Assembly (NCBI GenBank): GCA_000181795.3
Contig: CM012954.1
Location: forward strand, 14,063,600 to 14,127,599
DNA from: Trichinella spiralis
Lineage: Eukaryota; Nematoda; Enoplea; Trichinellida; Trichinellidae
DNA length: 64,000 nt
Direction: 5' to 3'
The notes under the pieces are model-generated. The model was not told where the DNA came from, made no database searches, and saw only the letters and a program-made list of their open reading frames with translations. Positions 25,901-36,518 of this stretch are shown piece after piece (position 1 is the stretch's first letter; each line of letters begins with the position of its first letter). The translations under genes and the position numbers were made by a program.

Positions 25901-28900
25901 ATTTCGTCTATTTCAGAAGGAGCTTTCATTGAAGGTATATTTGTTTGTTTTATTTAAAAAATTTTTCCTTTCTAAATTTGCATGTTTTTTTTCTGTTGTC
26001 GCTCAGAGCGTGTACATTGCACCGTTGAAAGCATTGGTTCGAGAAAGGATGAACGATTGGAAAACACGATTCGAAGAATTGCTCGGCAAACGGTAATGAA
26101 CGATCGATTTTCATTTTCCACCACCGTATGTAAATTTTTGTTCGTTTTTTTTAGAGTTGTAGAATTGACAGGCGACACTAGTCCAGATATCCAAGCTTTG
26201 TCCAATGCTGACGTTGTAGTGACTACGCCGGAAAAATGGGATGGCATATCCAGAAGTTGGCATTCCAGAGCCTACGTGAAACAAGTTGGTCTGATCGTGA
26301 TTGACGAAATACATCTGTTGGGTATTTTTGTGTTACTGTTACTTTTTGATTTTGAAAAAATAATAATTTTTTTTTTCATCACAAATTTGAAATTTTCAGG
26401 CGAAGACCGGGGACCCGTGTTGGAAGTGATCGTCACTAGAACAAATTTCATTACTGCTTCGACAAAACGACCCGTTCGAATTGTTGGCCTGTCAACCGCT
26501 TTAGCCAACGCTTCGGATCTAGCTGACTGGCTCGGTATTGGTAAAGTAAGTTCAGACATTTTTTAAATAATAAATAATCTATTATAATAACGATGCTACT
26601 GAGTAGTACTGTTCTACTGGTTTTCGTATTGTATTGTTTAATTTTTCATCTTCGAGGTTGGCATGTTCAATTTTTCACCTTCCGTTCGTCCCGTTCCTCT
26701 GGAAGTGCATATATCTGGCTTTCCGGAAAAGCATTATTGTCCAAGAATGGCAACGATGAACAAACCAGCCTTTAAAGGTATATTTACTGAAGAGAAAATC
26801 ATATTAATTTTTATGAATACGAAAAAAATATATACATATTTTTTGTAGCAATTAAAGTTTATTCACCTGAAAAGCCAGTGTTGATTTTTGTATCTTCACG
26901 ACGTCAAACTCGCTTAACAAGCTTTGATTTGATTGCGCATCTCGCTGCCGATGCTAATCCTAAGCAGTGGTTGAACATGACCAACGAAGAAGTAAGTGAA
27001 TATTTTTTTTTCTTGTATTATGAATATCACGTTCAAATCGTAATTTTATGAAAATGGTTTTCTGTTTTTTCAATTTACTTTATTTTGCAGTTACAAAATT
27101 ACATTCAACTTGTGCACGATCCGAATCTCAGAATATGTTTGTCTTTTGGTATTGGTATCCATCATGCTGGCTTGCACGAACATGACCGTAGCATTGTGGA
27201 GAATTTGTTTTCCTCTCTGAAAATCCAAGTTCTCGTCTCTACGGCTACTTTGGCTTGGGGTGTCAATTTTCCGGCTCATTTGGTCATCATCAAAGGCACT
27301 GAATATTACGACGGCAAATTGGGCCGCTACGTCGATTTTCCCGTTACAGGTAGGTGGACAGTGATTTGTTGGATTTGTTGGATTGTCCGAGAAAAAAAAT
27401 TTATGCTTCACTATCACATTCATTTGGCAGATGTTTTGCAAATGATCGGACGTGCCGGACGACCGCAGTATGATTCCGAAGCTGTCGCAGTTGTTTTTGT
27501 CCACGATGTGAAAAAACCGTTCTATAAGAAATTTTTATACGATCCATTTCCTGTCGAATCGAGGTAGAATGTGTAATTTTGAAATTTTAAAAATATTCAT
27601 TTTTTTTAAAAAAATTATTGTCACTTTTAGTCTGCTCAAAGTATTTCCGGATCATTTGAATGCGGAAATTGTTGCAGGCACTGTTTCCAACGTGCAACAG
27701 GCGATCGATTATTTATCATGGACGTATTTTTTTCGTCGTCTCCTGGCAAATCCGACGTATTTTGATGAAAAAAAATACTGGTTGTAATGTTTCTAATGAT
27801 TTGGTATTTTTTATTTTGCATTTCAGTTTTTATGGTGTGGAAAATTTGGATAAAGGAAAGGTACAGTCGTATTTGGTCAATGTGATTTTTTCCGCTTTGA
27901 GCGCTTTGCTCCAATCGAAATGCATAACAGTTGAAGAGGTGAGGTGAATGATCGTTACTTTTGTTTATGGTTAAATGATTCACTTGCGCAGGATATGAAC
28001 ACAATTTATTCCACCGTTCCTGGCCGAATCGCGTCGTTCTATTATTTGCACCATGCTACGGTCGCGATGTTTCTTCGCCAGATCCAATGCAATTCGACAT
28101 ATGAAGATTTGCTGATGCTTTTGACGGTGAAATTTTCTTCTCTTTTTCCAATACTTATTGAAATTTCTACAACAACTGTGCTGTCGATTGATCTATCGTT
28201 TAGCAAGTACCTGAATACGATGAAATTCCAGTACGACACAACGAAGACCTCATCAACGAGTAGAAAAATTAATTTTCTTTTTAATGAAAAAAAAGCAATG
28301 AAAATTTAAATTTTTTTTTCATCAAATTTTAAGAGAATTGGCGACTAAATGCGCGATATTACTGAACGACTCGGCGTTCGACAATTCGCATACAAAAACG
28401 CATCTGTTGTACCAGGCTCACTTGCAGCGTCTTGAATTGCCCAACATTGACTACGAGACGGATTTGAAATCTGTTCTTGATCAGTCGATTCGTATCTTGC
28501 AGGTGGGTAGAATGAAATTTTTGTTTTTTCTTTCCTTTAAAAATTACATTTCTTTTCCCCTACCCCCAGGCTATGGTGGATATTTCCGCGGAACGAGGTT
28601 GGCTTGCTACAACACTTCGTGTGATTGGTTTGATGCAGATGATTGTCCAGGCTCGGTGGATCACCGATCCACCGTTGAGCACGCTGCCTCACGTTAGCTT
28701 GTACACGGCGCGATGTTTGTCTTCTAGGTAGCGATTGTATTTTGAAATTATTTTGTCATTTGTGCAGTTATTCTGATTAATTATTATTATTATTATTTTG
28801 CAATTCAAGATGCGGGCTAGATACTCTTCCACAATTGGCTGAACAGCATCGGCAGGATAGTCAATTTTTACTGAAAAATGCTTACCAGCTGTTGAATCCG

Positions 28901-29640
28901 AATGAATTGCAACTAGTGAGTGTTTTCCATTTTTATTATTATTATCCTTTTGCAATTTTCTTTTTTTTGTGAAAATTTATAATCAGTTATCTATCATCAT
29001 ATTTTAATTTATTTGTTCATTCATCATGCTTCACTGTTGCCTAGTGTTAATTGTTCATTTCACAGGTTGGTGATGTGCTACGGCGACTACCAGTGATCAA
29101 AATTTCAATGACACTGCAATGCAAATCTGGAAAACACCAATTGTTGAACAATTTTTCAAAAGGTTCGGATCATTTATTTTTTGAAAAATTTGAATTATTT
29201 TTCAATTTTGTATGATTTTGTTTTGTTTTTTCAGGTTCGAATATTTCCTGGAATCCAGTCACTGTTGGTGAAGAGTGCGTGTTGTGCGTCGAATTGCAAT
29301 CATTAAACTTGGTAAAAAGAGACTTGTTTTGAAACAGCATTGTTTTGATGTTATACAGTTTTTTTTTGATTTTCATTTCTAGCGACAAGATAGTCGTGCG
29401 TATGCACCGAAATTTCCCAAAGCCAAACATGAATCTTGGTTTTTGGTATTGGGATGTATCGATAGCGGGGAAATTTTGGCATTGCGACGTGTCGCTTCAT
29501 TTCTATCCCAGACGATTGTCAATTTGTCATTTACAGCTCCGAAGACAGTTGGTCGTTGCATTTGTACCTTGTACTTGATGAGCGATTCCTATATTGGGCT
29601 CGATCAACAGTACGATGTTCATTTGAATGTTGAAGAATAG
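14765..29640 (+). CDS. ASCC3: ASCC3-type double-cassette helicase (ASC-1 complex subunit 3)
   Basis: A Ski2-like 3'-5' helicase with two RecA/Sec63 cassettes. In the ASC-1 complex it unwinds DNA for alkylation repair and in the RQT complex it splits collided ribosomes. The start is ATG 14765 ([14 protein letters not shown]). Cassette 1 has APTGAGKT near 16900, [15 protein letters not shown] near 17365, [11 protein letters not shown] at 22580 and [10 protein letters not shown] near 23490. Cassette 2 has APTGSGKT at 25855, [10 protein letters not shown] near 26300, [14 protein letters not shown] near 27235 and [10 protein letters not shown] near 27450. The ending [14 protein letters not shown] is ASCC3-like rather than BRR2-like. 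Exons coding LFDLLGS to VARMLRQ appear twice (15980-17440 and 19147-20629) because of an assembly duplication; only one set should be counted. The intron before VSITQSVV holds a nested gene. A poly(A) signal lies at 29776-29781. Confidence 0.92.
16752..16771. repeat. (TG)10 tract, copy A allele
   Basis: Ten TG units in an ASCC3 intron. The matching tract in copy B has about twenty units, as expected for two alleles of one microsatellite. Confidence 0.9.
17515..18981 (-). CDS. Truncated copy A of nested unknown gene
   Basis: This is the same gene as the complete minus-strand copy at 20704-22302, with the same five-exon plan and stop codon (17515-17517). Its first exon runs into the N gap before the start codon. 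Only the piece from about [12 protein letters not shown] onward is present. Differences from the full copy are few and mostly single base, such as Leu for Phe in the final exon (RRNLTKEQ against RRNFTKEQ). I regard it as the second allele of one locus brought in by the assembly overlap, not a real paralogue. Confidence 0.7.
18982..18991. other. Assembly gap (10 N)
   Basis: Ten undetermined bases join two contigs whose ends overlap by about 3.15 kb. The first 80 or so bases after the gap carry several small indels relative to copy A (extra C, A, G; a lost T), as expected of low-quality contig-end sequence. Confidence 0.98.
18992..22175. repeat. Copy B of the 3.15-kb duplication
   Basis: This repeats 15830-18981 in the same order and strand and then continues into unique sequence, completing the nested gene and leading on to the next ASCC3 exon. 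The continuous path through copy B gives intact versions of both genes. It is the more useful copy for gene models, apart from its error-rich first bases. Confidence 0.93.
19921..19960. repeat. (TG)20 tract, copy B allele
   Basis: Twenty TG units at the site equivalent to the (TG)10 tract at 16752-16771. Confidence 0.9.
20704..22302 (-). CDS. Unrecognised Lys/Leu-rich protein nested in an ASCC3 intron
   Basis: A five-exon gene lies antisense inside one ASCC3 intron. The start is ATG at 22300-22302 ([10 protein letters not shown]). Exon 1 ends at TTNNYE with phase-1 splicing into [16 protein letters not shown]. The next exon runs through [19 protein letters not shown] short intron near 21120-21180 with a ttccatttcag acceptor then leads to [15 protein letters not shown]. 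The last exon is [12 protein letters not shown] to ITFSI, stop at 20704-20706. A Thr/Ser-rich start is followed by a helical, Lys- and Leu-rich body with a [20 protein letters not shown] segment and a basic [17 protein letters not shown] segment. There is no signal peptide, no clear membrane span and no family I recognise. Consistent splice sites in three independent introns make it a likely real gene. Product and location are unknown. Confidence 0.65.
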
Positions 29641-30444
29641 ATTGTGCTGTTTTTTCTTTTACTCGAACAATTTATCAAATTCTCAGTTTGGTACAGATAG
29701 AATTGTATGGATTATTTTCAATTTTTTTTCTTTATTTCATAATTTGATGCTGAACTTTTATTTTAAGAATACGGTAATAAAGTTTGCTTATACTTGCGAA
29801 TCATACATTACTGTGTTTTGCCGACGTTGAGTTGAACAGCTGAGCAGGTTAAACATACAGAGGTGTATCAGTATGATTTTTTTTTGTCGTTGATAAATTT
29901 TAAAGCTTGAGGAATTTCAACGAATATTAATTGATGATTTTGTTTATTGGCAAAGAATTTTTCATTTTATTCAATAATGTTCATTGCTTTAGTTTAGGTT
30001 TTTCTGTAGAACAACCAAACTAGCATTGCGTACAAAATTGTTTCAGTCGAATTTTTTTAGGTGAATTTCTTAAATGCTACTCATTCTTTTTGCACAACGT
30101 AGCAATTTGATAAACTGTTATTTTATTTTTCGTATTATTTGTTCAGAAATCATTTGATAGTTGGAATTGAAATTTATTTTTCCTCTTCATTGCACTTATT
30201 ATTATTATTATTATTTGTCGGCTCGATTAGACGTTCACTTTTTATCTCGCGTTAATATTTGTGATTGTTGATTTGTTTGCTTCTACTGAACAAAGTTTTC
30301 CTGCTCAGCGCATGTTTCGTCAAAAACGGTTCAAATTCTAATTCAAATCAACGTCAGCGTCCTATTAATTTTATCATTATTACCGTAATGTTTTAGAATT
30401 TAAATTTTTTAATTTCACTTTTGAACAGAACTTTTTTTTTGCCA
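29641..30444. other. ASCC3 to ACADM intergenic region
   Basis: About 0.8 kb. It contains the ASCC3 poly(A) signal AATAAA at 29776-29781, an ATT run near 30196-30216 and AT-rich filler. The ACADM promoter should lie here. No further gene was seen. Confidence 0.6.
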
Positions 30445-32365
30445 ATGACCAACTTGACGACAATGTTGTCTCGTCGTTGCTTTTCAAATTTTCGCAAAAT
30501 GTTCTCAACCGCCGCACAGTCGATCGTTGGTGACGAGTCATTTTACAGGGGTGGAATGTGTTTCGGTATGCGTGTGTTTTTTTCTGTTTGGACAGTTTGG
30601 ACTAATGTTGGACACAATTTAACCATTTTAGAATTGAGTGCTGAAGCGAAAGAATTTCAAAATACTGCGATGAAATTTGCCAAAGAGGAAATTATTCCCA
30701 AAGCAGCTCATTTCGACCGTACTGGAGAGGTGATTTTTTTTATTGTTTAGTTTTATTTCTTAGTAATCAGAATTTTAGTATCCAATGGAAATTATCAAAA
30801 ATGCTTGGAAACTTGGTCTATCCGGTACTGAAATACCCCAACAGTACGGTAGGTAACATTGTCTGTATGTTTTGCTGAAAAGCAACAATGCCGTACTGAT
30901 ATGCTCATGTCTACTAGGTGGTCTCGGTTTGAGCTTGCTGGAATCTGTTGTCATTGCTGAAGCGTTGTCTTACGGATGCACCGGTATTTCAACGGCGATC
31001 ATGGGTAACGGGCTTGCGGTACGGGCAGTGTTTGTTGTTTTAATATACCTGACTTTTAGTCTATTATTCAGTTGTTTTTATTTAATTGCACAGGAAGCAC
31101 CGGTAATTATAGCTGGAAATGAGGCGCAGAAAAACAAATTTTTACGTCGAATGACCGAAGAACCGCTGTTGGCTGCATATTGTGTCACAGAACCGGGTGC
31201 TGGATCCGATGTAGCAGGTGTGAAGACGAAACTCACAAAAAAAGGTAATTTATGATTAATTATTCAATTAATTAAGTTATTCATTTGTTATCTAGGTGAC
31301 GAATATATTTTGAACGGACAAAAAATGTGGATAACGAACGGCGGCTACGCGAATTGGTTTTTTGTACTTGCCCGTTCGCATCCTGATCCAGATGCCCCTG
31401 CATCGCAGGCGTTTACCGCTTTGCTTGTCGAAGGTGATTCGAAAGGTGTAGTTCGTGGAAAAAAGGCAACGCTGTGTTTTTTTCTTTTATTTCATATTTT
31501 ATTATTATTAGTAGTAGTAGTATTTGTATGTTTTCATTTTCGATATTTCTAGGAATGGAACATGGGTCAACGTTGTAGTGATACACGTGGTATTTCATTT
31601 GAAGATGTCATCGTTCCAAAGGAGGTGAGTTGTTTTTTCTTCTTTTTTCAAACACTAAAACCTTTATACTACTCGGTTTAATGATAATAATAATAATTGA
31701 ATAGTTTATTAATACTGTTGGTTTTTGATCAATTTGTAGAATATTTTGGGTGAAATGGGCACTGGTTTTAAAATTGTCATGGGCGCGTTCGACCGCACTC
31801 GTCCTGGTGTAAGTTTTTTAAATGTTTCTTTCTTTCTTTCTTTCTTTTTTAAATTGATTTTTATTTTTTTTAATTTCAAGGTTGCTGCCGCTGCTGTTGG
31901 ATTAGCATGGCGAGCGATGGACGAGGCGAAAAAATATGCAACCGAACGTCGAACTTTCGGCGTTCCAATTGCTCATCATCAGTCGATTGCATTCATGCTT
32001 GCCGATATGGCCATCGGAGTGGAAACTGCTCGTATGATAACTTACAAATCCGCCTGGGAAACTGATTGTGGTCGAAGAAACAGTTATTGCGCTTCTATTG
32101 CAAAAGCTTACGCTTCTGACGTTGCGAACAAATGCGCTACGGATGCTGTTCAGGTTGGTAATTTTTTGATCTATTTATTAATTATAATCATAATATTTAT
32201 TTATTTATTTATGGTAATCAGATTTTGGGTGGAAATGGTTTCAACAGTGAATATCCGGTGGAAAAATTAATGCGCGATGCGAAGATTTTTCAAATTTACG
32301 AAGGAACTTCACAAATTCAACGATTGATTATTTCAAGGCAGCTGTTGTCTCAACATGAATCATAA
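30445..32365 (+). CDS. ACADM: Medium-chain acyl-CoA dehydrogenase, mitochondrial
   Basis: A flavoenzyme that makes the first double bond in medium-chain acyl-CoA during mitochondrial beta-oxidation and passes electrons to ETF. The spliced product tracks vertebrate MCAD closely. It shows [33 protein letters not shown] (substrate and FAD contact), [31 protein letters not shown] and the C-terminal QILGGNGFN and [10 protein letters not shown], whose Glu is the catalytic base. The N-terminus ([25 protein letters not shown]) is rich in Arg and Ser and lacks acids, as in a mitochondrial transit peptide; a second ATG at 30463 is also possible. Introns are short and phases agree. The gene lies downstream of ASCC3 on the same strand. 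Confidence 0.92.
31827..31849. repeat. (CTTT)n microsatellite in ACADM intron
   Basis: A run of TTTC units sits just after a donor site within ACADM. Confidence 0.85.
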
Positions 32366-32829
32366 TAATATGGAATTGGTCATTTATAAATGATAAAAGA
32401 AATCAGGCATGTTACTTAGTCAGGTAGTTAGTTATGCGTATATTTTCTTCTAGCACAGCATAAATTCAGTGCAGCGCGGATATGTTCTCTTCCGGTTGGT
32501 TGGTTGGTTGGTTGATGTATTCAATTTTTCACTGCCTCTTGTTAATTCTATTAATTCAATTATTCAAATTGTTGTCAATTTTGGGAATCCGACATTTATT
32601 TAAACATTCATATGGGTTTATTATTGAATGACAATGGATTTTTTGTTTTACGAAAATACTTTCGAATAAAAATGATGATTTCTACAAATATATCATCTAT
32701 TCATTATTGTTGTTGTGGTAGTTTTGCGAATGTTGTTTGTGAACAACATATTATACTTGTTCAATTTGTAAAAGTGTTGTTATAAAAAATTGATATTTTT
32801 ATTAATATGTGAAAAGAAGAAAGAAAAAA

Positions 32830-33393
32830 ATGGTATCCGAGCAAATTCTTCCAGCGGATCAACTTATTGTAGGACATGTGAACGATGCGGTGCGGATGTT
32901 CAATCAGTGCGTCGAATCTACAAAGTAATAAATTTATTTAATTAATAAGTGTGTATTGTTATAAAATTAGTTGAATTGTTTGTTCGTTGTTGTGTGTGAA
33001 ATGCAAATTTTATTCAATTTCAAAAATTTTCAAATTATTAGGAAAAGCCAAGATGAGGTCACCGCTTTGATTGACAAAATTATTGCTGGTAAGTCAAGTA
33101 TTTATTTATTTATTTATTTATTTATATTCCTTTTCATTTGTATTTATTCTGTGTTTAATAGATTTGAATTTTATTCGTCAACAAACGGCAAAGGATGATT
33201 TTGACATTGAAGTACCACTCCGCAGTCTTCGTGATTGTAAGAAACGATTATCTGTGGTGTGCAGTATTTTGAACAATCTCAGGGTAAATTAATGCAAATT
33301 TGATTGTTGTGTTGTTCTTTTCTTTTTTACATTTATTGCTTTATTTAGGAACGTTTGAAAAATTTACTATCTTCTTGTAATCCTGTCCAATAG
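32830..33393 (+). CDS. Snapin-like BLOC-1/BORC subunit
   Basis: Four exons encode about 100 residues. ATG 32830 (MVSEQILPADQL) is followed by a coiled-coil body and the stop is TAG 33391-33393. The pattern SQDEVTALIDKIIADLNFI, a DxxVPLRSLRD block, then RLSVVCSILNNLRERLKNL lines up with snapin (SQVELREQIDNLATEL, LDPYVKKLLNARRR, NNILQNAQERLRRL). Length and the position of the terminal amphipathic helix also agree. Snapin is a subunit of BLOC-1 and BORC, which act in lysosome-related organelle biogenesis and vesicle traffic. Introns contain a TTTA repeat (33099-33124). The assignment rests on short coiled-coil similarity, so another small BLOC subunit remains possible. Confidence 0.65.
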
Positions 33394-35954
33394 AAGTGTT
33401 GAAAATGTGTTGCTTTTCACCTTTACTCTGCTACAATCGCAAGACTGCATCATTGGTATTTTTTACATTTTTTTTAAATTTGTTATTACTTTTCTGTTTT
33501 AATTCATATTTTCTGGGGTAAATTTTTCACATTTTACGGGTTTGATGTTTCTCATTTTTGGTTCATTCTCATCTTTTCATTCATTCATCCGAGATGATTG
33601 AGTTTTCTTTATTGCATAGTTGTGCAATTTTCAATTTTCTCCTTCTTCTTCATCTTCTTCTTCCATGCACAAGCATAGTTAGTTGTATTGTGTGTGGTTG
33701 TTGTTCTATTGAAATTATAACAAGGTTGCAGTTGTTAAGCTCTATGTGACAAGCAAATTTGATTTTTGCTTCATTCTACGTTTTACACGATGTAGAAAAA
33801 TAATTTTCTTTTCATTTTGCAACACTGATCAATGATATGTCGCTATTGTTGTGTAGAATTTATTGAGAAAATTAAATATGAACAACATTTTTAATTTAAT
33901 TTCTTCCCCATTTGAATGATTACGATCTTATTTTTCAAGTGCGGTTACTGTAGCAGTGGAGTGAAGATTTTTGTTTTACTGTAGATTGTAGAATGAAAAA
34001 GAAGTTCATGATGATTAGTTTGGTATAATTTGGTCAGTTTGGAAATAATTAGTGGTTAGCATTTAAAATTTCATGTATTAGTTTGGTTTTTTTTTCTGCA
34101 CATTCAGCGTTGAATGGTATTTCAAAAGCAATTGCAAAGAACTAACGGTGGTTGAATTGAACAATAAAATATGCAAATTTTCACTTGTTCAACTGAAATT
34201 CACTCTTATCACAGTTGATCAACGATATATGTTTATGAATTTTTTTTAAAATACTTTCTTTACTGGTGATGATTTTTTTGCGTTGCAAAATTGCACTTCG
34301 TGAGAAATTATTTATGAAATTTCACATTCGCGTTTTGAAGAGCAAATTAAATTTGTACAACGTGGCGTGCGCCGCGGTTATCTTTTTATTTTTAATCATC
34401 AATCGTGTAATAAATAGAAAAATTGAATTGCTGCAGAAGTGAAATTGAAAAATAATCACCAATGTGACCACCGGCAGCTGAGTGTAGCAGTTTATACATG
34501 AGAAGTCATGATGAGATTTTAAGACAGATTCAATAATTGACTGTGGTGTAATAAAAAGTTAAAATCAATCAATTCATTTCCCAAAAGCATGGGGTTCTAA
34601 TTTTCATCAGTCATCACCACATTGTTTGCGTATTTTCTTTTAATTGTTCAATTGCATCGATGCCAATTGTGTACACTGTTTAAAATTTGCATATCTAAAC
34701 GTATATGTGATAAGTGATCTTTTAATTGGGTTCTAAAATTGAATTGAAAATTCAATTCGTGACAACTGGAAATAGTTGAATTGAAATGGAACTTTTTATA
34801 TAATGATAAATTGCATATTTTGCAGTGTTGTATGGGAGGTGCTTGTTGACAAATTTCTTGATCATTTGAGTGTGGTCGACTGAATTTTGCTCGTTGTTCA
34901 CTTTTGCAATTTCGTTATCAATTTCAACTGCACTTGACATGTTCAATTGAAAGCATATACAATGCACATCAAGTTCAGTGTTATTATCCAGCGTGTTAGA
35001 TGGGCGTGTGTGTGCTTTCTATTGCGAAGGAGGTGGGTGGGGCTGAGAGGGGGAGAGAGAGAGAGAAATAAGTTTTGCCACTTTTCTCATCACTCAATAA
35101 ATTTTTGAAATGTATGCTCAAAAAAAATTAATAATTCAAGTAGATTTAAAATGGCACCATGATGAATGACATGTTGAATTTTAGTTGAAATCACTGAGAA
35201 TAGCATTAACGTTGACGGTAATATAATTGCATTAATGTAAAGAAAAGCATTTCCTTTTTGCCGATTAAGTCGAAACTGAAAATAAGCTTTATACTCACTC
35301 GGTCTCTTGTCATCTCTCAGCTTATTAGTGAAAATATCCAGCGATTGTTGAAAAAGGCGATCCGAAGCATCATTTGTTGTGTTCAGATTGATTTTCTTTT
35401 TTCTATTCATTTCTCCCTCTTTTGTTGGTCGTCATATTTCGCTTTAGCATGCATTTGGTTAGCATATTATTATTGTGTTGTGCGGATATTTCGCACATTC
35501 TGTGAATGAGAAGAACATTTGTTTTTGACAAGAAAACAAAAAAAAAGAGCACAATTTAAAACTAAAACCAATTTATGAAATAGCTTCATTTGTGTTGCTT
35601 AATTTTTTTATAACATTGTGCTGTTGTTGTTGTTGTTGTTGTTGATTGTCGGTTGTCTTGGTGACAACTTCTGTGTGCACAAATCTTGGGTGGAGGGTAC
35701 ACACGTTGGTCCTGGCAAAAAGCAGTGTTTCCACCTTGCGTACCAGATGGCATTTCCAGCGCCATCTGGTGAATGATACAAATTTCTCTCCTCGGTAAGA
35801 GGTGTGTGCTTTTGATGACTGACTGATATAATAAATAGACTGGTGAGCATAGCAGTACAACGAGCCTACGAAACAGCGTTGAAAACAGCGGCCAAGCATC
35901 ATCATCATTATTATTATTATTATTATTTATCATTATTGGGAGAAATTGTCGGTG
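33394..35954. other. Non-coding region upstream of Ly6-like gene
   Basis: 2.5 kb without a supported gene. It contains C/T-rich and TTC-rich patches near 33640-33665, a GA-rich tract near 35045-35070, a GTT run (35623-35644) and an ATT run (about 35898-35928). Sequence near 35650-35880 is less AT-rich and has open frames on both strands, but none shows a start, splice logic or recognisable motif. It may be 5' UTR or promoter of the gene at 35955. Confidence 0.5.
35623..35644. repeat. (GTT)7 microsatellite
   Basis: Seven GTT units upstream of the Ly6-like gene. Confidence 0.9.
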
Positions 35955-36518
35955 ATGGAAACGGCTTGTCGGCCGTTGTTAGCGTTGGTTATTGTTGTTT
36001 GCATTCCGGCCGTGTTGACAATACGTTGCCAAATTTGCAAACGTACCGAAGCGTCGCTGGTTCCTGGTAGCATAGCAAACAGTGTTTTCGTGTTCGACGC
36101 CACCAGAGACGACTGCGACACCGAGCCGGTCCACTGTTTGCCCGAGGAACGATTTTGCCTCGGTGCATGGGCGGAGCTGGCCCCGGGGCGCCATTGGGTT
36201 CAGAAGGGCTGCATTTCTGCCTCGGCCGACGGTCACGGTCTCGGCTGTACCGCGGAACCACTGCAACTGCGTCAAAATGGCAACCATTTTTTGCACCAGC
36301 TGACAGCCGACGTGCGCAACGTTACCATGATAGTATGCGTTTGCAACAGTGGTGATTTTTGCAACGCCGGTTCTGTGCAAGCTGCTCACCAACGTCTCAC
36401 CGCTTTCACCGCCACTGGTGGTACAGTTTCCCAAAGAGCATGCTGTTATTGTTCACTTTTACGGCTTTACTATTTCATCTTTTTCTGGCCATTTCTATTG
36501 ATGATCAACAATCACTGA
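35955..36518 (+). CDS. Ly6/three-finger-like secreted or GPI-anchored protein
   Basis: One exon of 187 codons with much higher G+C than its surroundings. ATG 35955 begins a signal peptide (METACRPLLALVIVVCIPAVLT) followed directly by RCQICK. Paired cysteines follow (DDCDTEPVHC, RFCLGAW, GCISAS, GLGCT) and the closing VCVCNSGDFCN resembles the CC-DLCN end of Ly6/uPAR and activin-receptor ectodomains. After a Thr/Ser linker the C-terminus is hydrophobic (LLRLYYFIFFWPFLLM), fitting a GPI signal or a membrane span. Nematodes carry many such proteins, often at the surface of neurons or muscle. I cannot name an orthologue. A spliced C-terminus is possible because the last third becomes AT-rich. Confidence 0.65.
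   Translation: METACRPLLALVIVVCIPAVLTIRCQICKRTEASLVPGSIANSVFVFDATRDDCDTEPVHCLPEERFCLGAWAELAPGRHWVQKGCISASADGHGLGCTAEPLQLRQNGNHFLHQLTADVRNVTMIVCVCNSGDFCNAGSVQAAHQRLTAFTATGGTVSQRACCYCSLLRLYYFIFFWPFLLMINNH

Noticed and set aside
30326-30340. GGTTCAAATTC, similar to a tRNA B box
   Set aside because: No A box at the right distance and no acceptor or anticodon stem can be drawn.
35578-35933. Long overlapping minus-strand frames upstream of the Ly6-like gene
   Set aside because: They run through GTT and ATT repeats read as Gln/Asn tracts and show no motif or splice structure.
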